Below, in pieces: positions 1 to 9,842 of a stretch of DNA of 43,931 nucleotides (the stretch's first letter is position 1; every line of letters starts with the position of its first letter). The DNA is taken from assembly GCA_947594025.1 (NCBI GenBank), contig CANQDZ010000010.1, positions 1 through 43,931 of the forward strand, read 5' to 3'. A model generated the notes under the pieces. That model made no database searches, was not told the DNA's origin, and worked only from the letters and a program-made list of their open reading frames with translations. Made by a program: the position numbers and the translations under genes. Origin of the DNA: Candidatus Gastranaerophilales bacterium (GTDB lineage Bacteria > Cyanobacteriota > Vampirovibrionia > Gastranaerophilales > Gastranaerophilaceae).

Positions 1-1920
1 AGCAACGAGTTTGACGATTTTTCTTCCCCTATACCTGATACATACTCCGAGGCAGGCGAAGAAATAGAGAACCCTCCCTTAGGTGATGAAGAACAGGTGC
101 AAGACGAGCAAGATGAAGGAACATCTGCGGCGGGCGGAGTTCAAGCTTCAGGCGGAACCGTACCTCAAGAAGAAGATATTGCTTCTTCGACTCCGATTGA
201 GGAAGAAAAAGACGAGCAAATTGAAGAAAAAAAAGATGAGGTAAAAGAACAAGTTAACAAAGCGAAAGAAAAAGAAACCTCCTCTAAAGATGAAACGAAA
301 AATAAAATTGATTTATCCGAGTTTAACTCAATAATAAATTCAAGCTACGGATTAAGAACGATAGCCGGCAGACTCGGACGAGGAACGCTGTTTGATAAGC
401 TGGACGTAAATCATGACGGATATGTTACAACGGAAGAACTTAAAAAATACGCAGGTATAAACGGCTCCATTAATAATCTTAGCGCATCGGATTTAGAAAA
501 ATATTTTAACGGTGCCTTTGAAGATGTATTAAATGAAGAAACTAAAACTTCATCAACATCAAACGATGAAAGCAGTGCAAAAACTTCAAATACACCTCGG
601 GTTAGCTCAAGTGCTCAAACTTCAGCATCAAGGGTTAACACTATCGCTTCATCCGCAGGCGTAACAAGCAATAATAATGCTGCAAAGGTTTCTGACGATA
701 AAAACAAAGTAAGTATTGACGAGCAAATAGCTGAATTAAAAAAACAAAAAGACGAAAAAACTCAAGAACTTGAGACTAAAAAAGGTGAGTTAAATGCCGT
801 AAACAGCGGCGAAGACAGCGAAATTAAATCACTTCAGGAAAGCGTAGATGCCGCAAAAGAACAATATGACAAAGCTTGTGACGAGAGCTTAAATCCTTTT
901 GTCAAGATAATTAAAAAACAACAAGACCACAACGAGGAGGCGCTTAAGGCTGATGAAGAAAATATAACACAAGCAAATGCCGATATCACGGATTTTGAAA
1001 GCCAAAAGTTCAACCTTCAAGGTGAAATGTCATCCCTTAAAAACAACTTAAGTGCTTTAAACAGTTCCTTAAGCAATTTAAATTCAATTGAAGTTACCGA
1101 TTCAAATAAATCGGACCTTCAAGCAAAGAAATCTGAAATTAACAGCAAAATATCTGCCGTAAAAGAACAGATAACAGCTAAACAAACTGAACTTGATAAA
1201 GTTAATGCCGCACTCGAAAAAAGAAAGGGCGAACTTGCGGAATACCAAAAATCCAAAAGCGAACATGAAGCTTTAAGAACAAAGCTGGATGAAAGGATGA
1301 AAAAATGGTGCAATAAGGAAATTAAGCAAGCTCTTGAAGTATATGAAGCGGCGCAAGCCGAACTTGAAAGCAAAAAGGCTGAAAAAACAAGTACTATACA
1401 AGCTGAGATATCAGAAATTGAAGGACAAATTACAGAGTACAACAGTAAAATAGAAGAACTTGAAGCCCAAAAAATTGAACAGGAAAACCAATTCTCAGCC
1501 CTTGGCATGATTAATCAAAAAACAGGTGATGCGCTTGCCGCAAGCGGTATACAACGCTATGGAAATGCATCGGCTACGGGACATTGTGCAAGAGGCGTTT
1601 CAGAAGCTATTAACGATGTTCTCGGTTATTATCCGGGTAAAAACGGCAACAACTATGATGATTTTCTGGAAAACAGCAGTGATTGGAAAGAAGTCACGGG
1701 CGAAATTAAAAGCGTGGAAGATTTGTCTAATCTTCCGGCAGGCGCGGTTGTTTCTTGGGATTCATACGGTACGGGCGCTTCTGCAATATACGGACACGTT
1801 TACATTTCAGACGGCAAAGGCGGCGAAGTCAGCGACTATTACAGCAAAGATGCGCTTAGTTCAAATATCAGACGTCAAAACACAGGCGGAAAATACAGAG
1901 TATTTATTCCGATTGTATAA
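1..1920 (+). CDS. EF-hand, coiled-coil, CHAP-like cysteine peptidase/amidase (5' end outside window)
   Basis: The frame is open from base 1 with no stop and no convincing start, so this is the 3' part of a longer gene; a GTG at 97 is only an in-frame valine. In order one sees an acidic Glu/Lys-rich stretch, one canonical EF-hand loop (DVNHDGYVTTEE, nt 403-438), a Ser/Thr-rich linker, a long coiled coil rich in Glu, Lys and Gln (about nt 710-1500), and a C-terminal domain of about 130 residues. That domain has Cys in GHCARGV (nt 1585-1587) and His in YGHVYISDG (nt 1795-1797), the Cys-then-His order of CHAP/NlpC-type peptidoglycan hydrolases. It probably acts on cell wall or as a surface protein, but the signal peptide would lie outside the window. 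The hydrolase call rests on motif spacing; the EF-hand is clear. Confidence 0.7.
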   Translation, partial: SNEFDDFSSPIPDTYSEAGEEIENPPLGDEEQVQDEQDEGTSAAGGVQASGGTVPQEEDIASSTPIEEEKDEQIEEKKDEVKEQVNKAKEKETSSKDETKNKIDLSEFNSIINSSYGLRTIAGRLGRGTLFDKLDVNHDGYVTTEELKKYAGINGSINNLSASDLEKYFNGAFEDVLNEETKTSSTSNDESSAKTSNTPRVSSSAQTSASRVNTIASSAGVTSNNNAAKVSDDKNKVSIDEQIAELKKQKDEKTQELETKKGELNAVNSGEDSEIKSLQESVDAAKEQYDKACDESLNPFVKIIKKQQDHNEEALKADEENITQANADITDFESQKFNLQGEMSSLKNNLSALNSSLSNLNSIEVTDSNKSDLQAKKSEINSKISAVKEQITAKQTELDKVNAALEKRKGELAEYQKSKSEHEALRTKLDERMKKWCNKEIKQALEVYEAAQAELESKKAEKTSTIQAEISEIEGQITEYNSKIEELEAQKIEQENQFSALGMINQKTGDALAASGIQRYGNASATGHCARGVSEAINDVLGYYPGKNGNNYDDFLENSSDWKEVTGEIKSVEDLSNLPAGAVVSWDSYGTGASAIYGHVYISDGKGGEVSDYYSKDALSSNIRRQNTGGKYRVFIPIV

Positions 1921-1938
1921 TAAATAAATAATGTATAC

Positions 1939-1966
1939 GGGCTTTGAGATTGTCAAAGCCCTTTTT
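1939..1966 (+). terminator. Rho-independent terminator after the CHAP-like gene
   Basis: Perfect 9-bp stem GGGCTTTGA / TCAAAGCCC with a 5-nt loop (1948-1952) followed by a T-run, 19 bases past the stop at 1920. Confidence 0.9.
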
Positions 1967-2010
1967 ATATATAATTTTGTTTAAATGACGGCTTATAATC
2001 CTTTTACTTC

Positions 2011-2039
2011 TTAACAACTCTAAGGTTTTAAGCTATAAT
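2011..2039 (+). promoter_or_regulatory. Sigma70 promoter for the helicase-nuclease gene, leaderless geometry
   Basis: TTAACA (2011-2016), 17-bp spacer, TATAAT (2034-2039). The ATG at 2046 follows after exactly six bases, so the expected +1 coincides with the start codon. No Shine-Dalgarno sequence is present. Confidence 0.8.
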
Positions 2040-2045
2040 ATTTTT

Positions 2046-5000
2046 ATGGTCGATTTAATTGAAAAGATTGCAAAAAAGCCCATTACTCCTAACCAAAAAC
2101 AACAAGAGTGCATTAATTCCTTAAAAGGAATTTATATGGTTCTTGCAGGGCCGGGTACGGGTAAAACGTTTACTATTACACACAGAATTAAAAATATGCT
2201 CGAAAAGGGCGTTAACCCCAATAAAATTTTGTGCCTTACTTTTTCAACGGCTGCATCCGATGAAATGAAAAATCGTATCGTAAAGCTTACGGGCGACAAG
2301 GCTTCTCAAATTAAAGTTTACACCTACCATGCTTTTTGTAACGACATAATTACTCAAAATCCTTCGATTTTTAATATGACATCTAATTTAAAGATAATAA
2401 AACCGACTCAGGAAATTGAGCTTATGAAACGTGCCATAGACAGGGCAGAGCTTGAATTTTATGTTGCGCCGAATGCTGCGAAATACTTTTTTGCAAAAGA
2501 CCATATAACAACCGTTTCAAACTTGAATAAAGAGAGATTAAGCAAAGAAAAATACGACGAAATTTTGTCTGATACACTTGTCAAAGAACTGAAAGAGCTT
2601 GAAAATGAAAAATATATTTTAGAGCAGGAAGGCAAAAGGATTACCAAAAAATTAACAGATGCGATTGAAAAATTAAAAAAAGATATCGGAAAAGCGAAAG
2701 AGGTTTGGAAATTAAAAGAACTCTATCAGGAAGAAAAAAGGAAAAACGATTACATTGATTTTTCTGACATGATAAATTTTGTTTTGGACGAATTTGACTC
2801 AAATCCTAAATTCTTAAGTCAAATCGCCAACGGGTATGATTATATACTGGTTGACGAATATCAAGATACAAACGAGCTTCAAAACGCACTTATATTTGCT
2901 TTAACAGATTACATGAAAGAAAAAAATGTTTTTCTTGTTGGTGATGATGACCAAATTATCTTTGGTTTTCAAGGGGCAAAGGATGACAATCTTGAAACAT
3001 TCAGAAAGCGTTATCCTGAAACGCATGTTATTTGTTTAAATGAAAATAACCGCTCAACTCAGCAAATTCTTGATTTGAGTTATGAGCTGATGAAGCAGAA
3101 TAAAACAAGAATTGAAGCAAACCCCGTTTTTAAAAACGATAACATTTCAAAAAAGCTAACCGCAAAAAACCAAGATATTTTGGCGAACGCAAGAAAAGTT
3201 AAAGAGTGGCATTTTAAAGATAATCTTCAAGAAATAAACGAGATTATAAATGATATTGATATATTAATTAAAACACAGCCTTCCTTGAAGCTCAGTGAAA
3301 TTGCCGTACTATCAAGAGAAAGAAGCTATATTTCAAAGCTTGCAGGCATGTTGAAGGCAAGAAATATACCCTATCAGGTTGATGAAGGAGTTAATATTTT
3401 TAATATAAGGTCATCAATTCTGGTTTATTATTATATGAAAGCTCTGATAAATCCAAAAACAAACGGAGAAAAACTTTTTGCACTTTTATCTTCCGAACCG
3501 TTTGCGCTTGACATAGATGACTACACAAAAATTTTTAACGAGTCAATTTCCGTAAGCAAAAAAATAAGAAAAGATTTTATTTCTTTAATGCGAGAGAGAA
3601 AAGACTTCAAAAATCAAGAAAAAGTCGATAAATTTTTAAACACTTACGATTATCTTAAAACTTATATTCAAACAAATAATTTGAGAAATTCCGTTGTTGA
3701 AATTATAAACAGAACGGATATAATAAAATTTTTCTTTGAATGTGAGCTTAATCTTGTTGATAATGTTGAAGGGATAAAAACCTTGATAGACGAAGCCGAA
3801 TCTTATATGGATATTGATAAAACGGCATCCCTTCAAGATTTTGTGAAGTATTTAGACGAATCTGTCGAAAACGAAATAGGCATTGAAACAAGCAAACAAA
3901 CCGCCGTTCAAAATGCAATTCAGCTCTTAACCTATCACGGTTCGAAAGGGCGCGAATTTGCATACGTCTACATGCCAAACCTCATAGCAAAAAAATGGGA
4001 AGAATTTAAGGGAAGACCAAACCAATACAAACTTATAACCGACGTTCAAAAGGATGATGATATAAAAGATAGCGAGCTTTTAAGGCTGTTATTTGTCGGG
4101 ATGACAAGAGCAAAATATAATTTAACCTTATCTTTTGCGGATTTTGTTGACGGCAAGGCGGAAACTCTTACTAAATACATTGCAAACCTTGAAAATGTCG
4201 ATATCGAAAAAAGATATTATGACCTTGAAAATGAAGATTATTTAAAGCAATATCAAAGGTCTGTTTCAAATGAAGTTTATAAAAATAAGGAAGCTTTTAA
4301 GAAGATTATTGAATATCAAATTTCAAAATTGGAGTTGAGTCCCTCAAGACTGAACGATTATCTTGAATGTCCGAGAAAATTTCTGTATTCAAGAATTATG
4401 GAGTTTGATATAGAAGAAAAAAATTCCGACGCTTCAAATTTTGGTACGGCAGTTCATAAAGTGATTGAAAATGCCGAGAGAATGAAACTAGATGCGGGTT
4501 TTTATCCTTCTTTAGATAAAATGCTTGAAGAATTTGATTATATGATAAATCATACACGCTTCTCAAGCGAGGCAGCAAGAGAAAAATCCTTGAGCAACGG
4601 TAAAAAAATGATTAAGGATTATTATAGCGAATTGACTGATATATCAGGCGATAAACTCTATGCGGTTGAGGCAAAATTCGACGAAATACATTTAGATGAT
4701 TGCAAGTTGTCAGGTAAAATTGACAGAATTGAACTTAATAACGACGGCACATATTCTCTTTACGATTATAAAACAGGACAGCCCGTGTACTCATCTCAGG
4801 TTGAGGCGGGTAAATCCGAAGAAAGATATTACAGACAGCTTTGTTTTTATAAGTATGCCTGGGAGAAAAAGACGGGACAAAAGGTTTCCGATGTATGTTT
4901 GATTTACCTCAGAGATACATCTAAAAACGTAAGAAAGTTTTTAGGCGAACGGGATATCGATTTTATTAAAAATTTAATTGCAGAAACACATAAAAATATC

Positions 5001-5090
5001 GAAAAAATGAACTTCGAACCTATTGAATACGTTAAAGACAAGTGTGGACGCTGTATGTATAACAAAATTTGCAGGCTGGATATAATATAG
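2046..5090 (+). CDS. UvrD/PcrA-like SF1 helicase fused to an AddB-type PD-(D/E)XK Fe-S nuclease
   Basis: A 1014-residue protein. The N-terminal half is a superfamily 1A helicase: Walker A GPGTGKT (35-41), Walker B VDEYQDT with D270/E271, helicase motif HGSKGREF and motif VI-like VGMTRAKYNL. The C-terminal 250 residues are a RecB/Cas4-like nuclease: C775 in LECPRKF, GTAVHKVIE, D893 in GKIDRI, and D907/K909 in YDYKTG. C1000, C1003 and C1009 complete a C-x224-C-x2-C-x5-C iron-sulfur staple as in AddB. A role in double-strand-break or stalled-fork processing is inferred. It resembles a one-polypeptide helicase-nuclease rather than a two-subunit AddAB; no partner gene is adjacent. It probably has its own promoter at 2011-2039, and the VWA gene begins directly after its stop. 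Confidence 0.9.
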   Translation: MVDLIEKIAKKPITPNQKQQECINSLKGIYMVLAGPGTGKTFTITHRIKNMLEKGVNPNKILCLTFSTAASDEMKNRIVKLTGDKASQIKVYTYHAFCNDIITQNPSIFNMTSNLKIIKPTQEIELMKRAIDRAELEFYVAPNAAKYFFAKDHITTVSNLNKERLSKEKYDEILSDTLVKELKELENEKYILEQEGKRITKKLTDAIEKLKKDIGKAKEVWKLKELYQEEKRKNDYIDFSDMINFVLDEFDSNPKFLSQIANGYDYILVDEYQDTNELQNALIFALTDYMKEKNVFLVGDDDQIIFGFQGAKDDNLETFRKRYPETHVICLNENNRSTQQILDLSYELMKQNKTRIEANPVFKNDNISKKLTAKNQDILANARKVKEWHFKDNLQEINEIINDIDILIKTQPSLKLSEIAVLSRERSYISKLAGMLKARNIPYQVDEGVNIFNIRSSILVYYYMKALINPKTNGEKLFALLSSEPFALDIDDYTKIFNESISVSKKIRKDFISLMRERKDFKNQEKVDKFLNTYDYLKTYIQTNNLRNSVVEIINRTDIIKFFFECELNLVDNVEGIKTLIDEAESYMDIDKTASLQDFVKYLDESVENEIGIETSKQTAVQNAIQLLTYHGSKGREFAYVYMPNLIAKKWEEFKGRPNQYKLITDVQKDDDIKDSELLRLLFVGMTRAKYNLTLSFADFVDGKAETLTKYIANLENVDIEKRYYDLENEDYLKQYQRSVSNEVYKNKEAFKKIIEYQISKLELSPSRLNDYLECPRKFLYSRIMEFDIEEKNSDASNFGTAVHKVIENAERMKLDAGFYPSLDKMLEEFDYMINHTRFSSEAAREKSLSNGKKMIKDYYSELTDISGDKLYAVEAKFDEIHLDDCKLSGKIDRIELNNDGTYSLYDYKTGQPVYSSQVEAGKSEERYYRQLCFYKYAWEKKTGQKVSDVCLIYLRDTSKNVRKFLGERDIDFIKNLIAETHKNIEKMNFEPIEYVKDKCGRCMYNKICRLDII

Positions 5091-5984
5091 ATGATGAAAA
5101 ACAAAAAAATACAGACGATTTTAATAATTTTACTGTCTCTTGCGGCTTACGGGACAACATATACAATAAAAGATAACGGAAAAGTGTATTCTTCGTCAGG
5201 CACTCAAATTCAAAGCCGGACCACTAATTATTACAATACATACACACCAAACAATTACGTTTCAACGAATGCCGTTCGCAAAGGAACGGCTGATGCCATT
5301 GAAATTGTTATGGATTTTTCCGGCAGTATGGTTGATTGGATTGATATCGCAAAGCTTACCATGACATCCGTTGTAGCACAAATATCCCCTCAAACCCTCG
5401 TCGGTTTTAGAGTATTCGGACAAAATACAAATAAGGCTGCAACAGGACAGGTTCAAAGTATAGTGTCAACTAAAGATAAGAAAGGGAAAACAGTCTACAA
5501 GGCATTAACCGGAAAACATTTGACACAATCAGGTGCTTGTTCTGCAACCGAGCAGGTGTCATCCGTCGCGCCTGCTGATGCTTCAAGACTTATAGCAGGT
5601 ATGAACACGGTTGATATAGGCGGCTCAACTCCCATGGTATTAGGTCTGCAAAAAGCTGCATACGGCGATTTTTCTCATCTTACCGAAAATATGAAAAAGA
5701 AAATTATATTAATTACGGACGGTGGTGAAAATTGCGGGGGTGACCCTTGTTATTTTGCAAAAACACTTATGAGGCAAAGGTCGGATATAACAATAGACGT
5801 TATTTTGGTTGCCTCAAATTCAAACAGGCTTCAATGTGTAACCAAGGCTACAAATGGCAACTTCTATAAAACAAAAAATCTTGGCGACTTTTCAAAGACT
5901 CTTGTACAATCAATGACAACAGATGTCTTTGATGCTCAAGACAGTGTTCAGCAGGGTCAAGGATATGAATTTATCCAAGACTGA
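5091..5984 (+). CDS. Secreted von Willebrand factor A (VWA) domain protein
   Basis: A 297-residue protein with an N-terminal hydrophobic signal sequence and then a VWA domain with a complete MIDAS. D75, S77 and S79 are in DFSGSM, a Thr lies in GGSTPMVLGL, and the Asp is in ITDGGENCGG. Several cysteines (ACSATE, NCGGDPC, LQCVT) suggest disulfides in an extracytoplasmic compartment. It is expected to bind a ligand through a metal ion; the ligand is unknown. The ATG abuts the stop of the helicase gene, followed by a second ATG at 5094. A TATAAT at 5081-5086 overlaps the end of the helicase gene, so it may be transcribed separately. It is convergent with the 6002-9808 gene, with only 17 bases between them and no terminator. 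Confidence 0.85.
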   Translation: MMKNKKIQTILIILLSLAAYGTTYTIKDNGKVYSSSGTQIQSRTTNYYNTYTPNNYVSTNAVRKGTADAIEIVMDFSGSMVDWIDIAKLTMTSVVAQISPQTLVGFRVFGQNTNKAATGQVQSIVSTKDKKGKTVYKALTGKHLTQSGACSATEQVSSVAPADASRLIAGMNTVDIGGSTPMVLGLQKAAYGDFSHLTENMKKKIILITDGGENCGGDPCYFAKTLMRQRSDITIDVILVASNSNRLQCVTKATNGNFYKTKNLGDFSKTLVQSMTTDVFDAQDSVQQGQGYEFIQD

Positions 5985-6001
5985 AAAGACCACGACGATT
6001 T

Positions 6002-9000
6002 TTAGTGAAATCTTGCGTCCCTTTTTGCACTGATTTGACCTTTAGTCGGTACATAGAAATTTAAAACGGTATCATCAATAGTGATATCTTCGCCATTTTG
6101 AGTAACAATTTTGCCGTCTTTAACTTTGTACACAACATCATCATCAATAAATTTACCGTATTTTTCGCTGTATACTTTTCTAAATAAGGTTGTGCCTTCT
6201 TCAAGCGGAGAGCTGCCGTTGTCATCTCTTATCATAATTTCTTTTGTACTTGTTTGTGCGCTTGTTCCTTTAAAATCTTTTGCGGATTGATTTCTCGGAA
6301 TATTGTAGTTTGTTACAACGCTTATTGTTTTAGAACCTTTGTCATCATATTTGAAAATCGGCCATAATTGAAGTGTCGGATTAACAAGGGCTTTTTCGAT
6401 AGTTCCTTCTTCAAGCATTTTTCTAAAGTTTTCATGGTTATTGTTGCTTCCGTCTATATGGAATGTGTTTTCAATTGAGCTGTCAGAGAGGTCATTATTA
6501 TCAATAAAACGTCTTAAAGCTTCAACTCCGCCATTTTCAAGTATTTGGCTTACCATATAATTTAACGCGCCCATATTTGTACCTTCAGGGAAGCTTGCAC
6601 CTGATGAATCACTTACATTTAGCGAAACAGGATAACCGTTTCTTGTTGCGCTCATACCGGGTTCTTTATATAAACCTGATATTGCATTCATTTTCTTATA
6701 ATATTGTTTGTATCCTTCTTTTTCTTTCATTTCGTGGAGTATGGGGTTTCTGTTTCCTAAATACATATTTTTAGAAGGAGTTTCGTATCCTGTTTGTGCA
6801 AACTCAGTGCCGTTATAAAGTGTAGGAATGCCGGGGATTGCGTTCATCATTTCCCATAAGCCTTCTTGCATCTTCATAGGATTTTTCATCATTGTATAAT
6901 GTATTTCTTGCAGTTTAGAACCGTCTTCATCTTCAACGCCGGCCATTCTTATAAGGTCTTTTATTGTGACTTCATAAGGAAGATAGCCGTATGCATTAGC
7001 TCTTTTTAAGCTGTATTCGGAATTTTTGTCCTTTTGTCCGTTAGCTAAATACTTAACTGCTTCTCTGAGTTTTACTTTATCATCTTCGCTCAAATTTGCT
7101 TCATTAATTGCTTTTAACATTGCATCGGCAACCGCAATAGCTTTAGCAGAAATCCAAGCATAGTCATCTCTGCCGCCTGTTATTTTTGTTGCAAGGTCCT
7201 TATACTCCTGAGGCGCCTCAGATAGCGGGGCATCCTCTTTAAAGCCTGTTTTGTCGTTAAACAAGAATAATTGCATATCCAAAGGCAATGTATGCAAAAT
7301 GGTTGGTTTGTCGTGGTTATTTGTAAACGAGTGGCTCAATATAATTGCGTTTGCTTGGTTTTTATCAATAAATTGATCAACATTGCTCTTTAAAGCGTTT
7401 ATATTTCCTGCGCTGCCTGCTCTGTTGTATCCGTTTTCAGGGTCGACTCCCACAAATGCGGACAAGTTATTAAAATACGTAGAGTAGTTAGAACTTGTTG
7501 TTGAACCTGTTTCTGCCAAAAAATGCTGTTCAAGTTCGTCAGGATCCATGCCCGTGATGTCAAATTGTGCCTTTTCCGGATTATCGCTGTAGAATTCCCA
7601 CAAGTTTGTAATTTCTGAAATGATGTAAGCGGACGGGTTATAATCTTTTACGTTTTTGATAAATTCGCCCCAGAATTCTTTAACACCGCCTTTTCCGTTC
7701 CAAACATCATTGAAAGAAACACCGTTTTGGCTTCTTACCGCATCAAGGTCGCCTATATCTTTTGCGGCGTCAAATCTCCAGTTTAAACCGCCTTTGGCTT
7801 GCAATATAAGTGAATCTGCAACCCTAAAGTCCTCAAGCGATACATGGTTAAGCGCCTCTTTTGCCTTAAGTATCAAGTCTTGTTTGAAATAAATGTCGTC
7901 AAGAGTTTTATCAAGTCCTTTGTTTATATATTTAACAACTTGCTCTCTTTCATCGGCAGGTGTTGAAGGGGTGTGGGTAAGCATTGAATTCAATGTTACC
8001 TGCTTCAATTGAGCCAGATTAATATTGCCGTCTTCATCAATTGCTTTTTTATTCATTGCGTTCGCAAAAAGACTTCTCAAAATAGTGTTTGATAATGTTT
8101 TAACCGCATATGTTTTATATTCTTCATTGTTTTCAAATTCTTTTGGAATTGCATTTGTTATAACTTCATCAACATATTTTGTTAAAATATCTTGCACTTC
8201 ATTATTCAAAAATTCATTTTTAAATTCTTTCTGCAAGAATATTGCGCTTAATTCAGGACTTGTTTCCATTGATTGCATAGGAAATTCGCTTACATAGTCT
8301 GATACGGTTTTATTTTGTCTTAAAATGTTAGATTCTGCCACACCGCTAAATGCAACAAGCGTGTCATAATCAATATCATTTTTGGAAGCAATTTCTCTTT
8401 TCTTTTCGTCTCTTGATTGAGCCGTTCTTAAAAGTATGTCTGATTGAACCATTTCTGTCCAGTACGATGCAACCCCGTAGAGGTAATTTCTTGCATCTTT
8501 AAATCCTTTTTCCGTTCCGGGTTTTGGATTTGAAAGGTTCATTTTAATGATGTCTGAGTTGCCGTCCCAATATGTTGCACCTGAAGCATTACCTTTTGTT
8601 GAAATTTTATAGTTTGGGAAGGTCAAGAAGTTATCAAGGTCTTTTATGTCCTTGCACAGCATTGATTTTTTAGAACCAAATTCTTTTAATTTAGGGTCAT
8701 CGGGAGAAATTTCAAAATAAAACGGCTGAATTGAATCTTGGTGTGTTGTGATATCATAATGATCTTTTGGATTTGGAGTATCATAAGACGTTATAAGTTT
8801 ATCAGAGCTTATCTGTCTCGGGCTTGAAAGCCTGTCATCATAAAATTGGATATATGTTGCTTTTGACTTATCATAGTTTTCACCTTTTGGGTTAACAAGC
8901 CTTATACCTATATGCTTAAATGCTTCTGACTCATCATCGGCAACATCGTCAGGCAAAATGCCGAGTGAAGGTTTCGCATCAATTTTAAGCATATTGTGCA

Positions 9001-9808
9001 AAGGTGATAATTTGCCCCATTTTAGTACGTGCTGAACCATTGGCGACTGCAAACTTTGTGAAGTAAAAGCGCCGTCTGCAACGTAACCTTTTCCCTGTTC
9101 AAATAATTTCCAGTTAAAATCTTTAAAATCTTGCATATTGCCGCATTGATATGAGTTGTTAGGCCAATATTTATGCGAAGATGTAGGGTCAACACCAATA
9201 TCCGGCGTACTTATAATATATCTGTAAGGTTCAAATTCATCCGTGTTATCAAGAAGATAAATTAAACTGCCGATAGAACCGCCAAGTTTGTTAAAATGGT
9301 TTCTTACAAAATTAGGGTCAGAATTTAATTTTTTTGTTTTTGAATCATATTTGCCTTCAGAGTCAATAAATACATGATACATTGAACCGCCCGCAGGCGT
9401 AATACCTTCATTTTGTCCGCGCACAACCATATTCCATTTTGTATCGCCGACAAAACCTGATCTTGATTTATCAAGAATTACCGATTTGTTTTGCTTATCA
9501 TCTATAATCTTGTATCTGTAAGCATAAGCGTCGGTAAATTCGTCTTGGTTAATATCAAGTACATCTTGCCCGTTAAAATTGTATGACCTGACATTTTCTT
9601 TGTCCCAAACCCATTTTTCGCCTTTTTTAACCTTAGTTAAATCTGCAACTTCAAGGATGGCTGTTTCCCCGCTTTTTAATGAAACGGGAAGTATAAAACG
9701 CTCAACGGCATTGTTCATGTCGTCATATTCAGGCTTTGAGCCTGTAAAGCTTATTTTCTTGTTTTCAATTGGCTTAAAGCCGCCATTGTTGTTGATAGAA
9801 AATGTCAT
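6002..9808 (-). CDS. Very large divergent GH13 alpha-amylase-family protein
   Basis: A 1268-residue protein, far longer than a usual amylase (450-700). GH13 signatures are visible in the C-terminal half: nucleophile D680 in LNWRFDAAKDIGD, acid/base E732 in YIISEITN, and H832/D833 in SFTNNHDKPT. A conserved-region-I equivalent (VADGAFTSQS) keeps the Asp but lacks the usual NH. Hydrolysis or transglycosylation of alpha-glucans is expected; substrate unknown. The N-terminus (MTFSINNNGGFKPI, then ISFTGSKP) is not a signal peptide, so the enzyme is probably cytoplasmic or exported by an unknown route. It starts behind a Shine-Dalgarno AAAGGA. A TATAAT on the minus strand (9839-9834) in the 34-bp gap to the upstream GH13 gene may give a second promoter. 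Confidence 0.8.
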   Translation of the reverse strand: MTFSINNNGGFKPIENKKISFTGSKPEYDDMNNAVERFILPVSLKSGETAILEVADLTKVKKGEKWVWDKENVRSYNFNGQDVLDINQDEFTDAYAYRYKIIDDKQNKSVILDKSRSGFVGDTKWNMVVRGQNEGITPAGGSMYHVFIDSEGKYDSKTKKLNSDPNFVRNHFNKLGGSIGSLIYLLDNTDEFEPYRYIISTPDIGVDPTSSHKYWPNNSYQCGNMQDFKDFNWKLFEQGKGYVADGAFTSQSLQSPMVQHVLKWGKLSPLHNMLKIDAKPSLGILPDDVADDESEAFKHIGIRLVNPKGENYDKSKATYIQFYDDRLSSPRQISSDKLITSYDTPNPKDHYDITTHQDSIQPFYFEISPDDPKLKEFGSKKSMLCKDIKDLDNFLTFPNYKISTKGNASGATYWDGNSDIIKMNLSNPKPGTEKGFKDARNYLYGVASYWTEMVQSDILLRTAQSRDEKKREIASKNDIDYDTLVAFSGVAESNILRQNKTVSDYVSEFPMQSMETSPELSAIFLQKEFKNEFLNNEVQDILTKYVDEVITNAIPKEFENNEEYKTYAVKTLSNTILRSLFANAMNKKAIDEDGNINLAQLKQVTLNSMLTHTPSTPADEREQVVKYINKGLDKTLDDIYFKQDLILKAKEALNHVSLEDFRVADSLILQAKGGLNWRFDAAKDIGDLDAVRSQNGVSFNDVWNGKGGVKEFWGEFIKNVKDYNPSAYIISEITNLWEFYSDNPEKAQFDITGMDPDELEQHFLAETGSTTSSNYSTYFNNLSAFVGVDPENGYNRAGSAGNINALKSNVDQFIDKNQANAIILSHSFTNNHDKPTILHTLPLDMQLFLFNDKTGFKEDAPLSEAPQEYKDLATKITGGRDDYAWISAKAIAVADAMLKAINEANLSEDDKVKLREAVKYLANGQKDKNSEYSLKRANAYGYLPYEVTIKDLIRMAGVEDEDGSKLQEIHYTMMKNPMKMQEGLWEMMNAIPGIPTLYNGTEFAQTGYETPSKNMYLGNRNPILHEMKEKEGYKQYYKKMNAISGLYKEPGMSATRNGYPVSLNVSDSSGASFPEGTNMGALNYMVSQILENGGVEALRRFIDNNDLSDSSIENTFHIDGSNNNHENFRKMLEEGTIEKALVNPTLQLWPIFKYDDKGSKTISVVTNYNIPRNQSAKDFKGTSAQTSTKEIMIRDDNGSSPLEEGTTLFRKVYSEKYGKFIDDDVVYKVKDGKIVTQNGEDITIDDTVLNFYVPTKGQISAKRDARFH

Positions 9809-9842
9809 TTTTGTTCCTTTTGTTTACGCTTTAATTATACTA

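Noticed and set aside
1119-1508. 129-residue open frame on the minus strand inside the coiled-coil gene, and many similar antisense frames elsewhere
   Set aside because: They are mirror frames of real genes, rich in Ser/Phe/Leu, with no ribosome-binding site or domain.
2046-5984. Defence island built from helicase-nuclease plus VWA protein
   Set aside because: The VWA protein is secreted and nothing else around is defence-like; the pairing looks incidental.
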